64,000 nt of DNA, from the NCBI GenBank assembly GCA_963827315.1, contig CAWHAL010000004.1, forward strand, positions 558,001 to 622,000. The letters run 5' to 3'. Under the pieces are notes generated by a model. The model had not been told where the DNA came from, did no database searches, and saw only the letters and a list, made by a program, of their open reading frames with translations. This document shows, piece by piece, positions 18,723-27,719 of the stretch (the stretch's first letter is position 1; each line of letters opens with the position of its first letter). The translations under genes were made by a program, and so were the position numbers. This DNA is from CAVXEF01 sp963827315 (GTDB lineage: Bacteria; Planctomycetota; Phycisphaerae; Sedimentisphaerales; Anaerobacaceae).

Positions 18723-20201
18723 ATGGCTAAAATTACAAAACTTGATGACATCGTAAGCTTATGCCGGCGAAGGGGCTTTATTTTTCAGTCCAGTGAAATC
18801 TACGGCGGTCTGGCAAGCTGCTACGACTATGGGCCCCTCGGCGTCGAATTAAAAAACAATGTCAAAACCGCCTGGTGGAAATCAACTGTGCAGATGCGCG
18901 ACGACGTCGTAGGTCTGGATTGCAGCATTCTTATGCACCCATTGGTCTGGAAATCCAGCGGCCACGCCGACAAATTCGCCGACCTGATAGCCGAGTGTAA
19001 AAAGTGCAACACCAGAACCCGCGTTGACCACCTGAAAGAGAAGGTCGCGGAACAGGCCAGCGAACACACCGAGCATATCTCCATTGACCTCGCCCAGACG
19101 GCCGCACAGGATTTGAGCAACAAAGTGTGCCCAAACTGCGGCACGGTCGGACGATTCACCGACCCGATGCCCTTTAAGCTTATGTTCGAAACACAGATGG
19201 GTGCCAATGTTGACGATTCGATGACACTGCAGCTTCGTCCGGAAACCGCACAGGGAATCTTTGCCAACTTTCGCAATGTGCTCGACACCACCCGCGTCAG
19301 GATACCGTTCGGCATCGCCCAAATCGGCAAAAGTTTCCGCAACGAGGTAACCACCAAGGCCTTTATTTTCCGCACGCGGGAATTTGAACAGGCTGAGCTT
19401 GAGTTCTTCTGCGAGCCGGGCACCGATGAAAAGTGGTTCGAGCACTGGAAAGATGCTCGATTCAACTGGTACATAAATTTAGGCCTGAAGAAGGAGAACC
19501 TGCATTTCCGCCAGCACGAGGCCGGTGAACTCGCTCACTACGCCAAGGCCTGCGTCGATATCGAGTATAAATTCCCCTTTGGCTCAGGCGACTGGCAGGA
19601 GCTTGAAGGCATCGCAAACCGCACCGATTACGACCTTCGACAGCATCAGCGCGGAATCAGAACTCTCAGCCGATGGTTCGAAAACGACCGGGACATTACC
19701 AAAATAGAACTGGCCGAAGAAGCCGACGATTATGAAAAAGGCCCGCTCTCATACTTTGATGACGAAAAAAAGCGGCGTTATATTCCCTACGTCATTGAGC
19801 CAAGTGCCGGCATAGACAGAAGCACCCTCGCTTTTCTGGTTGACGCTTATGATGAGGAGGAAGTTCGCGGTGAGCAGAGAAACCTGCTGCGTTTTTCTCC
19901 TGCTCTTGCGCCGGTTAAGGTCGGCGTCTTTCCGTTAGTCAAAAGAGATGGCATGCCGGAAGTAGCAGTAAGGATTTACAACGACCTGAAAAAGCACTTC
20001 AATTGTTTCTACGATGAAAAAGGCGCAATTGGCAGGCGTTACCGCAGGCAGGACGAGGCCGGCACGCCTTTCTGTATTACCGTCGACGGCCAGACTTTGG
20101 CAGATAGCACCGTTACTGTTCGCGACCGCGACTCAATGGAGCAGGTGAGAGTCTCAACCGACCAGCTTCTGAACCACCTCCGGGAAAAACTGGATATGTG
20201 A
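18723..20201 (+). CDS. glyS: Glycyl-tRNA synthetase (class II, homodimeric type)
   Basis: 492 residues from ATG 18723 (MAKITKLDDIVSLCRRRGFIF); the longer frame runs through the divergent AEC gene. Charges tRNA-Gly with glycine. Motifs: GPLGVELKNN (motif 1 region), LRPETAQGIF and FGIAQIGKSFRNE (motif 2), EPSAGIDRSTLAFL (motif 3). An inserted zinc-type Cys pair set is visible (CKKCNTRT and CPNCGTVG). Eukaryote/Gram-positive-like single-chain form rather than GlyQS. Complete. Confidence 0.96.
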   Translation: MAKITKLDDIVSLCRRRGFIFQSSEIYGGLASCYDYGPLGVELKNNVKTAWWKSTVQMRDDVVGLDCSILMHPLVWKSSGHADKFADLIAECKKCNTRTRVDHLKEKVAEQASEHTEHISIDLAQTAAQDLSNKVCPNCGTVGRFTDPMPFKLMFETQMGANVDDSMTLQLRPETAQGIFANFRNVLDTTRVRIPFGIAQIGKSFRNEVTTKAFIFRTREFEQAELEFFCEPGTDEKWFEHWKDARFNWYINLGLKKENLHFRQHEAGELAHYAKACVDIEYKFPFGSGDWQELEGIANRTDYDLRQHQRGIRTLSRWFENDRDITKIELAEEADDYEKGPLSYFDDEKKRRYIPYVIEPSAGIDRSTLAFLVDAYDEEEVRGEQRNLLRFSPALAPVKVGVFPLVKRDGMPEVAVRIYNDLKKHFNCFYDEKGAIGRRYRRQDEAGTPFCITVDGQTLADSTVTVRDRDSMEQVRVSTDQLLNHLREKLDM

Positions 20202-20258
20202 TTAAGTTTTTCCGATAAAGCTTAATGCCCGCAACTTTATACAACTATCCCAAAAGTC

Positions 20259-20280
20259 TCTTTTCTCCTGGCAGAAAAGA
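20259..20280. terminator. Hairpin after glyS
   Basis: Perfect 8-bp stem TCTTTTCT/AGAAAAGA with CCTGGC loop, 58 bp after the glyS stop. The stem is AT-rich and not followed by a T-run, so it is a weak terminator candidate. Confidence 0.3.
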
Positions 20281-20434
20281 AAACGCTCTCTCTGCGAATT
20301 AAAAAGGCAATACTAACAGCCACGTCGTTCTCTCCACTTGGTTATAGTAAACTCACCGCAGCGGTAAAAGGCTGTTTCGTCTATTCAACTTATTCTTCCT
20401 GTTTGGCAGTCCCGTAAGGGATGGCTAACGCCAT

Positions 20435-20827
20435 TTAGATTAAGTCAGAGAGTTTTACGTTTTTGAGAACTCGCTTGGCCGCATCTGTTGCGTTCGCATG
20501 CACCTTTTCAGCCTTGATGCCGAATTTATCTCTCGGCGCATGCTCAGCTATCAGCAGTTCACTGGAAAGCGGTCCTTCAACGGCTTCTACTATCTCAAGC
20601 ATCGTGATTTTACCTGGCGCTCTCGCCAGCGAAAATCCGCCTCTTGGCCCTCTTTTGCTTCGCAGGACATTTGCTCTGACTAACTGCTGCATTATCTTAA
20701 GAAGGTATTCCAGCGGCATATCATATTTTTGGGAGATGGTATCCGACAGAACAATCTTCTCATCCTTATGTTGGGCAATGTAGCCGACCGCCAGAAGTCC
20801 ATAACCTGCAGACCTGCTAATCCTCAT
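20435..20827 (-). CDS. Rrf2-family transcriptional regulator
   Basis: 130 residues, usual Rrf2 length. N-terminal winged helix: ISRSAGYGLLAVGYIAQHKD, then the recognition region YDMPLEYLLKIMQQLVRANVL and wing SKRGPRGGFSLAR. It contains no cysteine at all, so it cannot bind the Fe-S cluster of IscR/NsrR/RsrR members; another signal or partner must regulate it. AAGGAG precedes the ATG. It stands alone between glyS and the tRNA gene; its targets are not evident. Family call firm, function unknown. Confidence 0.88.
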   Translation of the reverse strand: MRISRSAGYGLLAVGYIAQHKDEKIVLSDTISQKYDMPLEYLLKIMQQLVRANVLRSKRGPRGGFSLARAPGKITMLEIVEAVEGPLSSELLIAEHAPRDKFGIKAEKVHANATDAAKRVLKNVKLSDLI

Positions 20828-20914
20828 CTTGTTCTCCTTTTTTAGATTGGTTTTTTTGTTATTGCTGCCCGATTAAACGCCTGGGCCTTTGCCGGCCAAG
20901 ATAACAGATTTATT

Positions 20915-20927
20915 GTTGCTATGCAAC
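20915..20927. promoter_or_regulatory. Palindrome upstream of Rrf2 gene
   Basis: GTTGCTATGCAAC is a perfect 5-bp-arm dyad, 88 bp upstream of the Rrf2 ATG, overlapping a possible -35 (TTGCAT on the minus strand, with TTATCT 16 bp on). A candidate operator for autoregulation; weak evidence. Confidence 0.3.
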
Positions 20928-21035
20928 TTTTTTGATATTTATTTTTTTTGATATTTATTTGAGTAACACTTCCAGAGAACCTGGAGAAACTTCCTGCTGG
21001 GTTTGCGCCATCTGTCTGTTTTAGCCAGCTTAAAG

Positions 21036-21109
<74 letters not shown>

Positions 21110-21423
21110 CCGTTTTTTAAGTGTTTGTAGTATAACAACTTCCTGTGAATCCTGTCAACTTCTGATATACTCAAAAAGCGAACAAAAACAAGCAGATGGT
21201 GTCAAAAAGGTGCAACCCTTTCCTTTTCACTTTGGCCAAAACGAAGTGCACTGAAGAATCGCAGGGATTCCGAAGAACAGGAACCTGTCCTGAGCCTGTC
21301 GAAGGAGATTCTTCACTGCCCACAGAATAATGGGCTCCATCACGTCCACCTCAAGCCAGATAGAGAGCCTGGACGTATCTTAACTTACTCAAAACCACAT
21401 CTCATATCGGCTGCGGCCTGAGA
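21110..21423. other. 314-bp spacer after tRNA-Arg
   Basis: No gene seen. It contains an imperfect inverted repeat with TGAAGAATC (about 21252) and GATTCTTCA (about 21307) as arms. Between them is CCTGAGCCTGTCGAAGG (about 21289-21306), a dispersed word related to the one inserted in resB at 54805-54843. Confidence 0.5.
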
Positions 21424-22410
21424 TTACTCCGGGGGGAGTGGTTTTTTAGCCGGCGCAGCAGTCGGGCTCTCAGGCTTTGGAGCCGACTTCGACGTATATG
21501 TCAGCGCAACATTATTCGTAGTACCGCTCTTGCTGTCGGTGTATTTGTAAGTTAGCCGATAGTTATAGGCAGTTCCACCGTAACTAAGAATCACAGGAGC
21601 GTCTTCCGTTCCGGCTCTGGTACCATTCGCGTCCTGGACCGTATCGAACGTGCCTATGACACTACCGCTGCCTGTATTCCTAATAAGAACAATATCAGCC
21701 ATCGGGGGTGCAGCAGTTGCACTAACAAGCAGATTTGCCGTAGAGCCCGCCCCTGCCGGGTCAATGTAGATACCGCCCGAAATCTCAACCGGGCTTACAC
21801 CGTCGGAGCCAACCCTGAATTCGAGAGTGCCGGAAGCGGCTTTATTTCCCAGGTCGCCTCCGACAGACAGCTTTTTCATCTGAATTTTAGGACCGGTGCC
21901 TACCACAGTAAATTTTCCTTCACCGCCTCGGTATCCCAACCAAAGGCTGCCTTCGCCGTCGATGTATGAAAGAGTTCCGCCGCTCATGGTGTATGTAGCG
22001 CCTTGTGAACCATTTGCGTCTCCCACACAAAATTTAGTGTTATCACTGCCCCTTTTAAGACGTATAGCCCCTCCTGTCTGCACAAGGCGGCCGGGACCTT
22101 CAGCCGTGCCAACACGCATCCAGCACGCGCCGGTGAGGTCTCCCCCCTTTACAATTGTTAAATTTGCGTCCCCGTATACTCTGAGCCTGTTGGCATTAGC
22201 CCACGACGCTCCGACACTCGTATTCAATGTGCAATTTGAATCGCCATACCTGATCTGGATTTCGCCGCTGCCGTCTGGAATACATGGGTCCCATTTGGAG
22301 GCATCGTTCCAGTCGCCTGTTTGGTGGAACCATTTATTCGCGGTTGCCGCGAGGGCATTGCTGCTGATGATGAGACTCACCAACAAAACAGCCACACTTA
22401 ACTTTTTCAT
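21424..22410 (-). CDS. Secreted beta-helix-like surface protein
   Basis: 328 residues. Signal peptide LSVAVLLVSLIISSNALA; ribosome site AAAGGAG before ATG. The mature part opens with WFHQTGDWNDASKWDPCIP, the start of the autotransporter/pectin-lyase-like repeat architecture common in planctomycete secreted proteins (a DWNDASKW opener followed by GG-rich beta rungs such as LTIVKGGDLTG, YTMSGGTLSY and KFTVVGTG). The C-terminus is Pro/Lys-rich (SPTAAPAKKPLPPE) with no PEP-CTERM anchor or autotransporter barrel. Likely a surface or extracellular structural protein. Confidence 0.75.
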   Translation of the reverse strand: MKKLSVAVLLVSLIISSNALAATANKWFHQTGDWNDASKWDPCIPDGSGEIQIRYGDSNCTLNTSVGASWANANRLRVYGDANLTIVKGGDLTGACWMRVGTAEGPGRLVQTGGAIRLKRGSDNTKFCVGDANGSQGATYTMSGGTLSYIDGEGSLWLGYRGGEGKFTVVGTGPKIQMKKLSVGGDLGNKAASGTLEFRVGSDGVSPVEISGGIYIDPAGAGSTANLLVSATAAPPMADIVLIRNTGSGSVIGTFDTVQDANGTRAGTEDAPVILSYGGTAYNYRLTYKYTDSKSGTTNNVALTYTSKSAPKPESPTAAPAKKPLPPE

Positions 22411-22736
22411 ATTTTTTCTCCTTTAAAGAATTTGTAACTAAACTCCTTAGGGGTATTCTGATGTATTGGACACCGCGCCAAACATCAAATACCTTGGGTT
22501 TTTTAATTTCACTTAGAACCAAAAATTATGGCATAAAAAAGCATAATAGGCAAGACAATTTTTCGCAGAATTTGGGCAAACGGTCTGCTTTGTTTTTGTG
22601 CTATGGATTGGCAGGGTCCTGCCGGCTGTACCGGTCAATTTTCTTGACTGGCAGTCTTGTCTTGATTTTATTAATGTCGTCGTCTATATTGATGATATTG
22701 AGAGAATGCGGATTTAGAAAGTACGAGGCGCGGAAA
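22411..22736. other. 326-bp divergent spacer
   Basis: Divergent promoters of the beta-helix protein gene (minus) and the aminotransferase (plus) must lie here. A plus-strand promoter candidate is listed separately. The extended aminotransferase frame from 22461 crosses the region but looks non-coding. Confidence 0.5.
22662..22690 (+). promoter_or_regulatory. Sigma-70-like promoter for the aminotransferase gene
   Basis: TTGATT (22662-22667), 17-bp spacer, TATATT (22685-22690). The expected start of transcription is about 22697, 40 nt before ATG 22737. Four of six -35 bases and five of six -10 bases match consensus. Confidence 0.45.
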
Positions 22737-23930
22737 ATGAAGGTCAGCGAACGAGCCCGCAATGTCCCTCCGTCGGCAACGTTGGCGGTAACGGCAAGGG
22801 TGAAGGAACTGAAAGCGCAGGGCATCAACGTAATTGGCTTTGGAGCAGGCGAGCCGGATTTTGATACCCCGCAGTACATCAAAAAGGCGGCAATTGAGGC
22901 CCTGCAGGCAGGCAGGACCAAGTACACGCCGGCCTCGGGAACCATTGAGCTTAAAAAGGCTATCGCGGAAAAGCTGCAAAGGGAAAATGGCCTTGTGTAC
23001 AAGCCCGAACAGATTGTCGTTAATATCGGTGCAAAGCACTCCGTTTATAATGCGATGCAGGCCGTGCTGGACGCGGGGGATGTGGTGATTTTGCCGACGC
23101 CGTACTGGCTGACGTACCCCGAAGCAATAAAACTGGCGGGGGCGAAGGTAAAGGTTGTGGAAACAAGCAGCCGATACAACTATAAGATTACACCAATACA
23201 ATTGAAAAGGGCTCTCGGCAGGAAAACGCGGATGTTTGTGCTTAATTCGCCCAACAATCCCGGCGGGTTTACTTATACCCCTGACGAGCTTACTGCCCTT
23301 GCCAAAGTGCTCGAAGGGACAGACGTGATTGTGCTCTCCGATGAGATTTACGAACGGCTCATCTACGGCGACACGAAATTCGTTAGCTTTGCATCGTTGA
23401 GCAAAGATGCATACGACAGGACATTGATGATAAACGGCTTCAGCAAAACCTATTCGATGACTGGCTGGCGATTAGGTTATACAGCCGGGCCTGTGGACGT
23501 GATAAAGGCGATGGGCCGCCTGCAGGACCACTCAACCTCGAACCCCGTCACATTCGCGCAGGATGCCGCAATAGCAGCGTTTAAAGACCCTATGGGCGAG
23601 GTCGAAAAGATGCGACTTGAGTTCGAGAAACGCGCCAAATATATGGCTGAACGGCTCAATGCCATAAAGGGTGTTAAATGTCCCCAACCGACAGGAGCGT
23701 TTTACTGCTTCCCCGATGTGTCAGCCCATTATGGACGCACCATTGGCTCAGTCAGGATAGCCGGCTCTATGGACTTCACAAAGGCACTGCTCGAGCAGGC
23801 CAACGTCGCTGTGGTCCCGGGATTACCCTTTGGATGTGACAAAAATATCCGTCTGAGTTTTGCCTGCTCAATCGAGATGATTACCGAGGGACTTGATAGG
23901 CTGGAAAAATGGCTCAAGGCACAGAAATGA
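22737..23930 (+). CDS. Class I aspartate-type aminotransferase (PLP)
   Basis: 397 residues from ATG 22737 (MKVSERARNVPPSATLAVTA), the normal length for bacterial type Ib aspartate aminotransferases; the 489-residue frame includes untranslated leader. Signatures: GFGAGEPDFDTP, VILPTPYWLTYPE, NSPNNPGG, VLSDEIYERL (PLP-binding Asp), INGFSKTYSMTGWRLGY with the Schiff-base Lys at about 238, and RLSFACS (substrate-carboxylate Arg). Transfers the amino group between aspartate (or prephenate in some members) and 2-oxoglutarate. The downstream membrane protein gene follows closely. Confidence 0.93.
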   Translation: MKVSERARNVPPSATLAVTARVKELKAQGINVIGFGAGEPDFDTPQYIKKAAIEALQAGRTKYTPASGTIELKKAIAEKLQRENGLVYKPEQIVVNIGAKHSVYNAMQAVLDAGDVVILPTPYWLTYPEAIKLAGAKVKVVETSSRYNYKITPIQLKRALGRKTRMFVLNSPNNPGGFTYTPDELTALAKVLEGTDVIVLSDEIYERLIYGDTKFVSFASLSKDAYDRTLMINGFSKTYSMTGWRLGYTAGPVDVIKAMGRLQDHSTSNPVTFAQDAAIAAFKDPMGEVEKMRLEFEKRAKYMAERLNAIKGVKCPQPTGAFYCFPDVSAHYGRTIGSVRIAGSMDFTKALLEQANVAVVPGLPFGCDKNIRLSFACSIEMITEGLDRLEKWLKAQK

Positions 23931-23952
23931 AATCCAAATTGGAAGCAGAGAT

Positions 23953-24010
23953 TTGAAAATCGAAAATCAAAAATCAAATATCAGCAATCAAGTATCGAGC
24001 GTCGAACACA
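23953..24010. repeat. Degenerate AATC/ATCGAG repeat at start of a membrane protein gene
   Basis: TTGAAAATCGAAAATCAAAA, ATCAAATATCAGCAATCAAG and TATCGAGCGTCGAAC follow each other. Same word family as 771-840. If the adjacent gene starts upstream, this repeat encodes its N-terminal LKIENQKSNISNQVSSVEH. Confidence 0.5.
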
Positions 24011-24033
24011 GAGTCGCTTTGTCTGGCTGGCCG

Positions 24034-26937
24034 ATGATTTTGGCCTGGCTGGCAATGCTTATTTTCGCCATCCAGTCCAGCACCCATATGGTCGGTGCCG
24101 GCGACACCTGGGTTGCTATGGCTTGTGGAAGGCACTTCATAAATCACGGCGTCAGCACTGTCGAGCCTTTTAGTGCCAACTCACACAAGGCTGGACCAAC
24201 AGAAGAGGAAATAAAAACCTGGCCTAAATGGGCGCAGTGGATTACCAATAAGGTCGGCCTTAAAACTGTCAAATACTGGCATCCGACCGGCTGGGTAAAC
24301 CAGAACTGGCTGACACACGTCATTTTCTACTGGCTCTCACATTTGTCACCGTTTGCCGACGCGGATAACTGGTGTTTCAATACTCTTGTATACTGGAAAT
24401 TTGCAATATACATACTGACCGTGATTTGTGTCTATTGCATCGGCCGGCTCTTGGGGGTCAATCCCGCCTTGTCAGCAGTCTTCGCCTGTTTTGCGATGTT
24501 TACAGGCCGCTCCCTTCTTGACATCCGCCCCGCCGGCTTTTCCAATCTCCTCGTAGCTGTATTTCTGCTCGTACTTGTTCTTGCCACCTATCGAAACATC
24601 CTGTACATCTGGTTTGTAGTGCCATTAGTTGTTTTTTGGTGTAATGTCCACGGTGGTTATATCTACGCTTTTATAATGTTGGTTCCATTCATGGCTTTGA
24701 ATTTTCTGTCGAGCTTTTTCCCGAAAAGGTTTGTCTCAATTGGTCGAAAAGGCGTATACCATACAGCCGCTGCAGGTCTTGTCGCTTTCATTGCAACGGT
24801 TGTGTTCAACCCGTTTCATTTAACAAACCTGACCCACACCTTTGAGATTAGTGTCAGCAAACACGCCGAGAAGTGGCGAACCATCAATGAATGGCATCCG
24901 GCTTTTGAATGGGAAAATCCGGTCGGCACATGTTTTCCGTTTTTGGTGCTTTATGTTTTAAGCATCGGTCTGCTCATACTTTGGCTTCTCAGTCGCTTTC
25001 TCAAGCCCAGATTGCTAAAGGCGCCGAAGAACGAGCTCGAGGTTCAGAAAAAGCTCTTTACAATCCTTTCTGAGGTACTTGGCTGTGCCGCTGCTGTCCT
25101 TATTGGCTGGGTAGTATTCATAAGCTTCTCTTTTCTTAACCTTGATGTCGGCAGCTTCTTTATCTGTGCCGTTTTCATAGCCATCGTGTTGCTCAGTGTC
25201 CGCAAAAGTGTGCACTTTATCTATTTTGCAGTCCCATTGACCTTGGTTGCGCTTTGGTCCACTGATGCCAGTGTCGGTTTCGTCAGCAGGTACATTTATC
25301 CGTTTGTTTTGCTGCCGGCTTATGTCATAATACATATTATTGCCTCGCTGCTCTCGAAAACTATCAAGCCCAAACCGAAGAACATCGTTTTCGTGGCTGT
25401 TACTGCACTCGTGGCTTTAATCTTGATGATCATATTATTTAACCCATTCAAATTTGCGGGAGCGCCCACTTGGAAAATTTGGGAGCATATGGCCAAGTTC
25501 TTCAGCTTGCACCGAATGTGGCAGCCGTATTATGAACGCAATCCAAGCCTGACTTACGCACACTTGTTTAATATTCTTTACGCCGTAAACATCGTCTTGG
25601 CTATCTTTTGGTTGATTGTACCCAGCCTGCTGAAACTGTGTACTGAAGTGCCGAAAATCGAAGACCAGCAGACACAGCAGCAAACCGACACATATGAACT
25701 GCCTAAGATTGATTTAGCTCTGATTGTCATCGCTGCTCTTACTATCTATATGGCGATTCGTTCCCGCAGATTCATCCCGATAGCAGCCATTGCCGCTTGT
25801 CCTCTTGTTGCTATGCTTATTGACCAAACGGTTCGTACAATCTCGGCGGCACGCAACTTTTACAGAAACAATCGACTTGTCGTCTCACCGATGCCTTATT
25901 TCCTGCGGTCGTTCTTCATTTTTGTGGGCGTCATCGTAGTCTTTGGTTTAGGCACCTGGTGGACGCTTAAGTTCAAGCGTGTTTACCTCGACCCGTGGCA
26001 CAACGACCAGAAATTAACTTCCGTCTTTATAAGAATGACAGCCTCGGATGCCAAACCGTTTTACGCCTGCAGGTTTATAAAAGACAACAAGTTGCACGGC
26101 AAAATGTTCAATTACTGGACGGAAGGAGGTTTTATTGCCTGGGGGCAGGAACCCGACCCAAACACCGGCAAAACGCCCCTGCAATTATTTATGGACGGCC
26201 GCGCCCAGGCTGCTTATGACCACAAAGCATATGACCTCTGGGCGAATATTATGTTTGGTGGCCCTTCTGTCCAGCGTTCCATGGTAAGAAAAGAAAAATA
26301 CAATTACCCCGAAATTGGTGAATGGATAGGCACAGAGCTGAGAAAGCACAACGTCTGGGTTGTTTTGATGCCCCTCGGACAAGGCACCGACGTTTTTGTA
26401 AAAGCCCTCGAGCGCAATAATGATTGGCCGATTGTTTTCCTTGATGATAGGCAAAAATTGTTCGTCGATATAAAAACCGCTCAGGGCAAGGAACTTTTCG
26501 AAAATATGATGTATGACAAAGCGGTCTACCCCGATGATTTTTCCAAGAATCTTACTATTGCTCACAATCTTTTCTTGTTCGGCGAGGGAGTACCTGCGCG
26601 TAAAGAGGGGCTTGAAATCGCTGCCAGAGCTCTCAAATTATTGCCTTCAGCGGCCCCCGTATTGGAAATGATATTCGCAGGGCAGAGGTCTGCCGAGCTG
26701 AACCCCATCGTCTATGGTTGCCTTAGTAGTTACATCGACGATTTCGCAAAGAATAAAAGCGCCTACGCCAAGCAGAATGGATATATGAACAGGGTCATAG
26801 CTGCGAAAATGGCATATGAGTATTTGCAGCAAATAGCCGAATACTCAAAAGATACGAAGCTTGCGCAGTCTTATGGCACCACGATTAAAGAATGTAACAA
26901 TGAAATAGGACAGTTGCGTGATACACAGATGTGGTAA
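24034..26937 (+). CDS. Large polytopic membrane protein, GT-C glycosyltransferase-like
   Basis: About 967 residues from ATG 24034 (MILAWLAMLIFAIQSS). In-frame TTGs at 23893 and 23953 would add a repeat-encoded, unmembrane-like N-terminus; the start is uncertain. About 12-14 membrane helices fill the first 640 residues. The first loop (GAGDTWVAMACGRHFINHG, PTGWVNQNWLTHVIFYWLSH) matches the D-x-W ... N/E-W-L pattern of lipid-linked-sugar GT-C enzymes. The final ~300 residues are soluble, with NYWTEGGFIAWG and LFMDGRAQAAYD as in related bacterial proteins, plus a helical TPR-like tail. Probably a membrane glycosyltransferase or polysaccharide assembly factor; substrate unknown. Confidence 0.65.
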   Translation: MILAWLAMLIFAIQSSTHMVGAGDTWVAMACGRHFINHGVSTVEPFSANSHKAGPTEEEIKTWPKWAQWITNKVGLKTVKYWHPTGWVNQNWLTHVIFYWLSHLSPFADADNWCFNTLVYWKFAIYILTVICVYCIGRLLGVNPALSAVFACFAMFTGRSLLDIRPAGFSNLLVAVFLLVLVLATYRNILYIWFVVPLVVFWCNVHGGYIYAFIMLVPFMALNFLSSFFPKRFVSIGRKGVYHTAAAGLVAFIATVVFNPFHLTNLTHTFEISVSKHAEKWRTINEWHPAFEWENPVGTCFPFLVLYVLSIGLLILWLLSRFLKPRLLKAPKNELEVQKKLFTILSEVLGCAAAVLIGWVVFISFSFLNLDVGSFFICAVFIAIVLLSVRKSVHFIYFAVPLTLVALWSTDASVGFVSRYIYPFVLLPAYVIIHIIASLLSKTIKPKPKNIVFVAVTALVALILMIILFNPFKFAGAPTWKIWEHMAKFFSLHRMWQPYYERNPSLTYAHLFNILYAVNIVLAIFWLIVPSLLKLCTEVPKIEDQQTQQQTDTYELPKIDLALIVIAALTIYMAIRSRRFIPIAAIAACPLVAMLIDQTVRTISAARNFYRNNRLVVSPMPYFLRSFFIFVGVIVVFGLGTWWTLKFKRVYLDPWHNDQKLTSVFIRMTASDAKPFYACRFIKDNKLHGKMFNYWTEGGFIAWGQEPDPNTGKTPLQLFMDGRAQAAYDHKAYDLWANIMFGGPSVQRSMVRKEKYNYPEIGEWIGTELRKHNVWVVLMPLGQGTDVFVKALERNNDWPIVFLDDRQKLFVDIKTAQGKELFENMMYDKAVYPDDFSKNLTIAHNLFLFGEGVPARKEGLEIAARALKLLPSAAPVLEMIFAGQRSAELNPIVYGCLSSYIDDFAKNKSAYAKQNGYMNRVIAAKMAYEYLQQIAEYSKDTKLAQSYGTTIKECNNEIGQLRDTQMW

Positions 26938-27001
26938 TCTGTGAAGGCGATTTACCGGCAGAGCTCTGCTGGATTTGAGTTGATACTGCTGCGGTGAAAC
27001 A

Positions 27002-27391
27002 TTGAAGCGTTTTACCCTTTCTAAGAGTAAGAGGCTTGTCAGAAATAGGCAGTTCAGGGCTGTTTTGGCTCGCGGACTGCGTAGCAGCGATGGTTTGTTG
27101 ACGCTCTATATGGCCGAAAATGACTGTGGCTTTCCCAGATTGGGTGTCTCCGTTAGTAGCTCTTGTGGCAATGCCGTTGTGCGGAATCGCTTAAAGAGAC
27201 TTTTGAGAGAGGCCTTTCGGCAAAACCAGAACCGCCTTCCAGAAGAGTTTGACTATCTGCTTATGGTTTCATCCCGATTTGCAAAGCCGAATAAAGCCAC
27301 GGCATCTAAGAAGCTCTTGAAGTGCTTGACGTTTGAACGTGTAAGGGCTTCGTTTCTTGCGCTTGTAGCTGAAATCACGGAAAACAAGTAA
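27002..27391 (+). CDS. rnpA: Ribonuclease P protein component
   Basis: 129 residues (E. coli 119). Protein subunit that helps the RNase P ribozyme cut 5' leaders from pre-tRNA. Start codon is TTG 27002, giving MKRFTLSKSKRLVRN. The RNR box VVRNRLKRLLREAFRQNQ and FPRLGVSVSS are diagnostic. In most bacteria rnpA follows rpmH and precedes yidC near oriC; here only 63 bp lie upstream and neither rpmH nor yidC is present. Confidence 0.93.
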   Translation: MKRFTLSKSKRLVRNRQFRAVLARGLRSSDGLLTLYMAENDCGFPRLGVSVSSSCGNAVVRNRLKRLLREAFRQNQNRLPEEFDYLLMVSSRFAKPNKATASKKLLKCLTFERVRASFLALVAEITENK

Positions 27392-27452
27392 GAATATTGT
27401 AAAGGAAGGTGTCAGAGTGCACTGCATAAGCTTACTTGTCGGGCATTGATTA

Positions 27453-27719
27453 ATGAGTGCTGAAAATCATAAATCGTTGTTGCCGATAGGTGCCGCAGCA
27501 AAAAAAGCTGGCATTTCGCGACAATCTTTGCAATATTATCTTATGGTCGGCCTGCTTGAGCCTACTTTTGTCACGCCGACCGCAAGGCGAATGTTTGATG
27601 AGAAAGCAATAGAGCGAATCAGGCTGGTAAAGAAGCTCAACGACAGTGGCTATCCACTGCGTGCTATACGCGAGTTATTTTTGGAAGGTCGAACTGATTT
27701 GAAGGGAAGTAAAAAGTGA
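27453..27719 (+). CDS. MerR-type HTH regulator, minimal
   Basis: 88 residues: a lone MerR-like winged helix (LPIGAAAKKAGISRQSLQYYL, then IRLVKKLNDSGYPLRAIREL) without an effector-binding C-terminal domain or metal cysteines. Its stop overlaps the GTG of the MCE gene by 4 bp, so the two are translationally coupled. It may regulate envelope genes; target not visible. Confidence 0.8.
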   Translation: MSAENHKSLLPIGAAAKKAGISRQSLQYYLMVGLLEPTFVTPTARRMFDEKAIERIRLVKKLNDSGYPLRAIRELFLEGRTDLKGSKK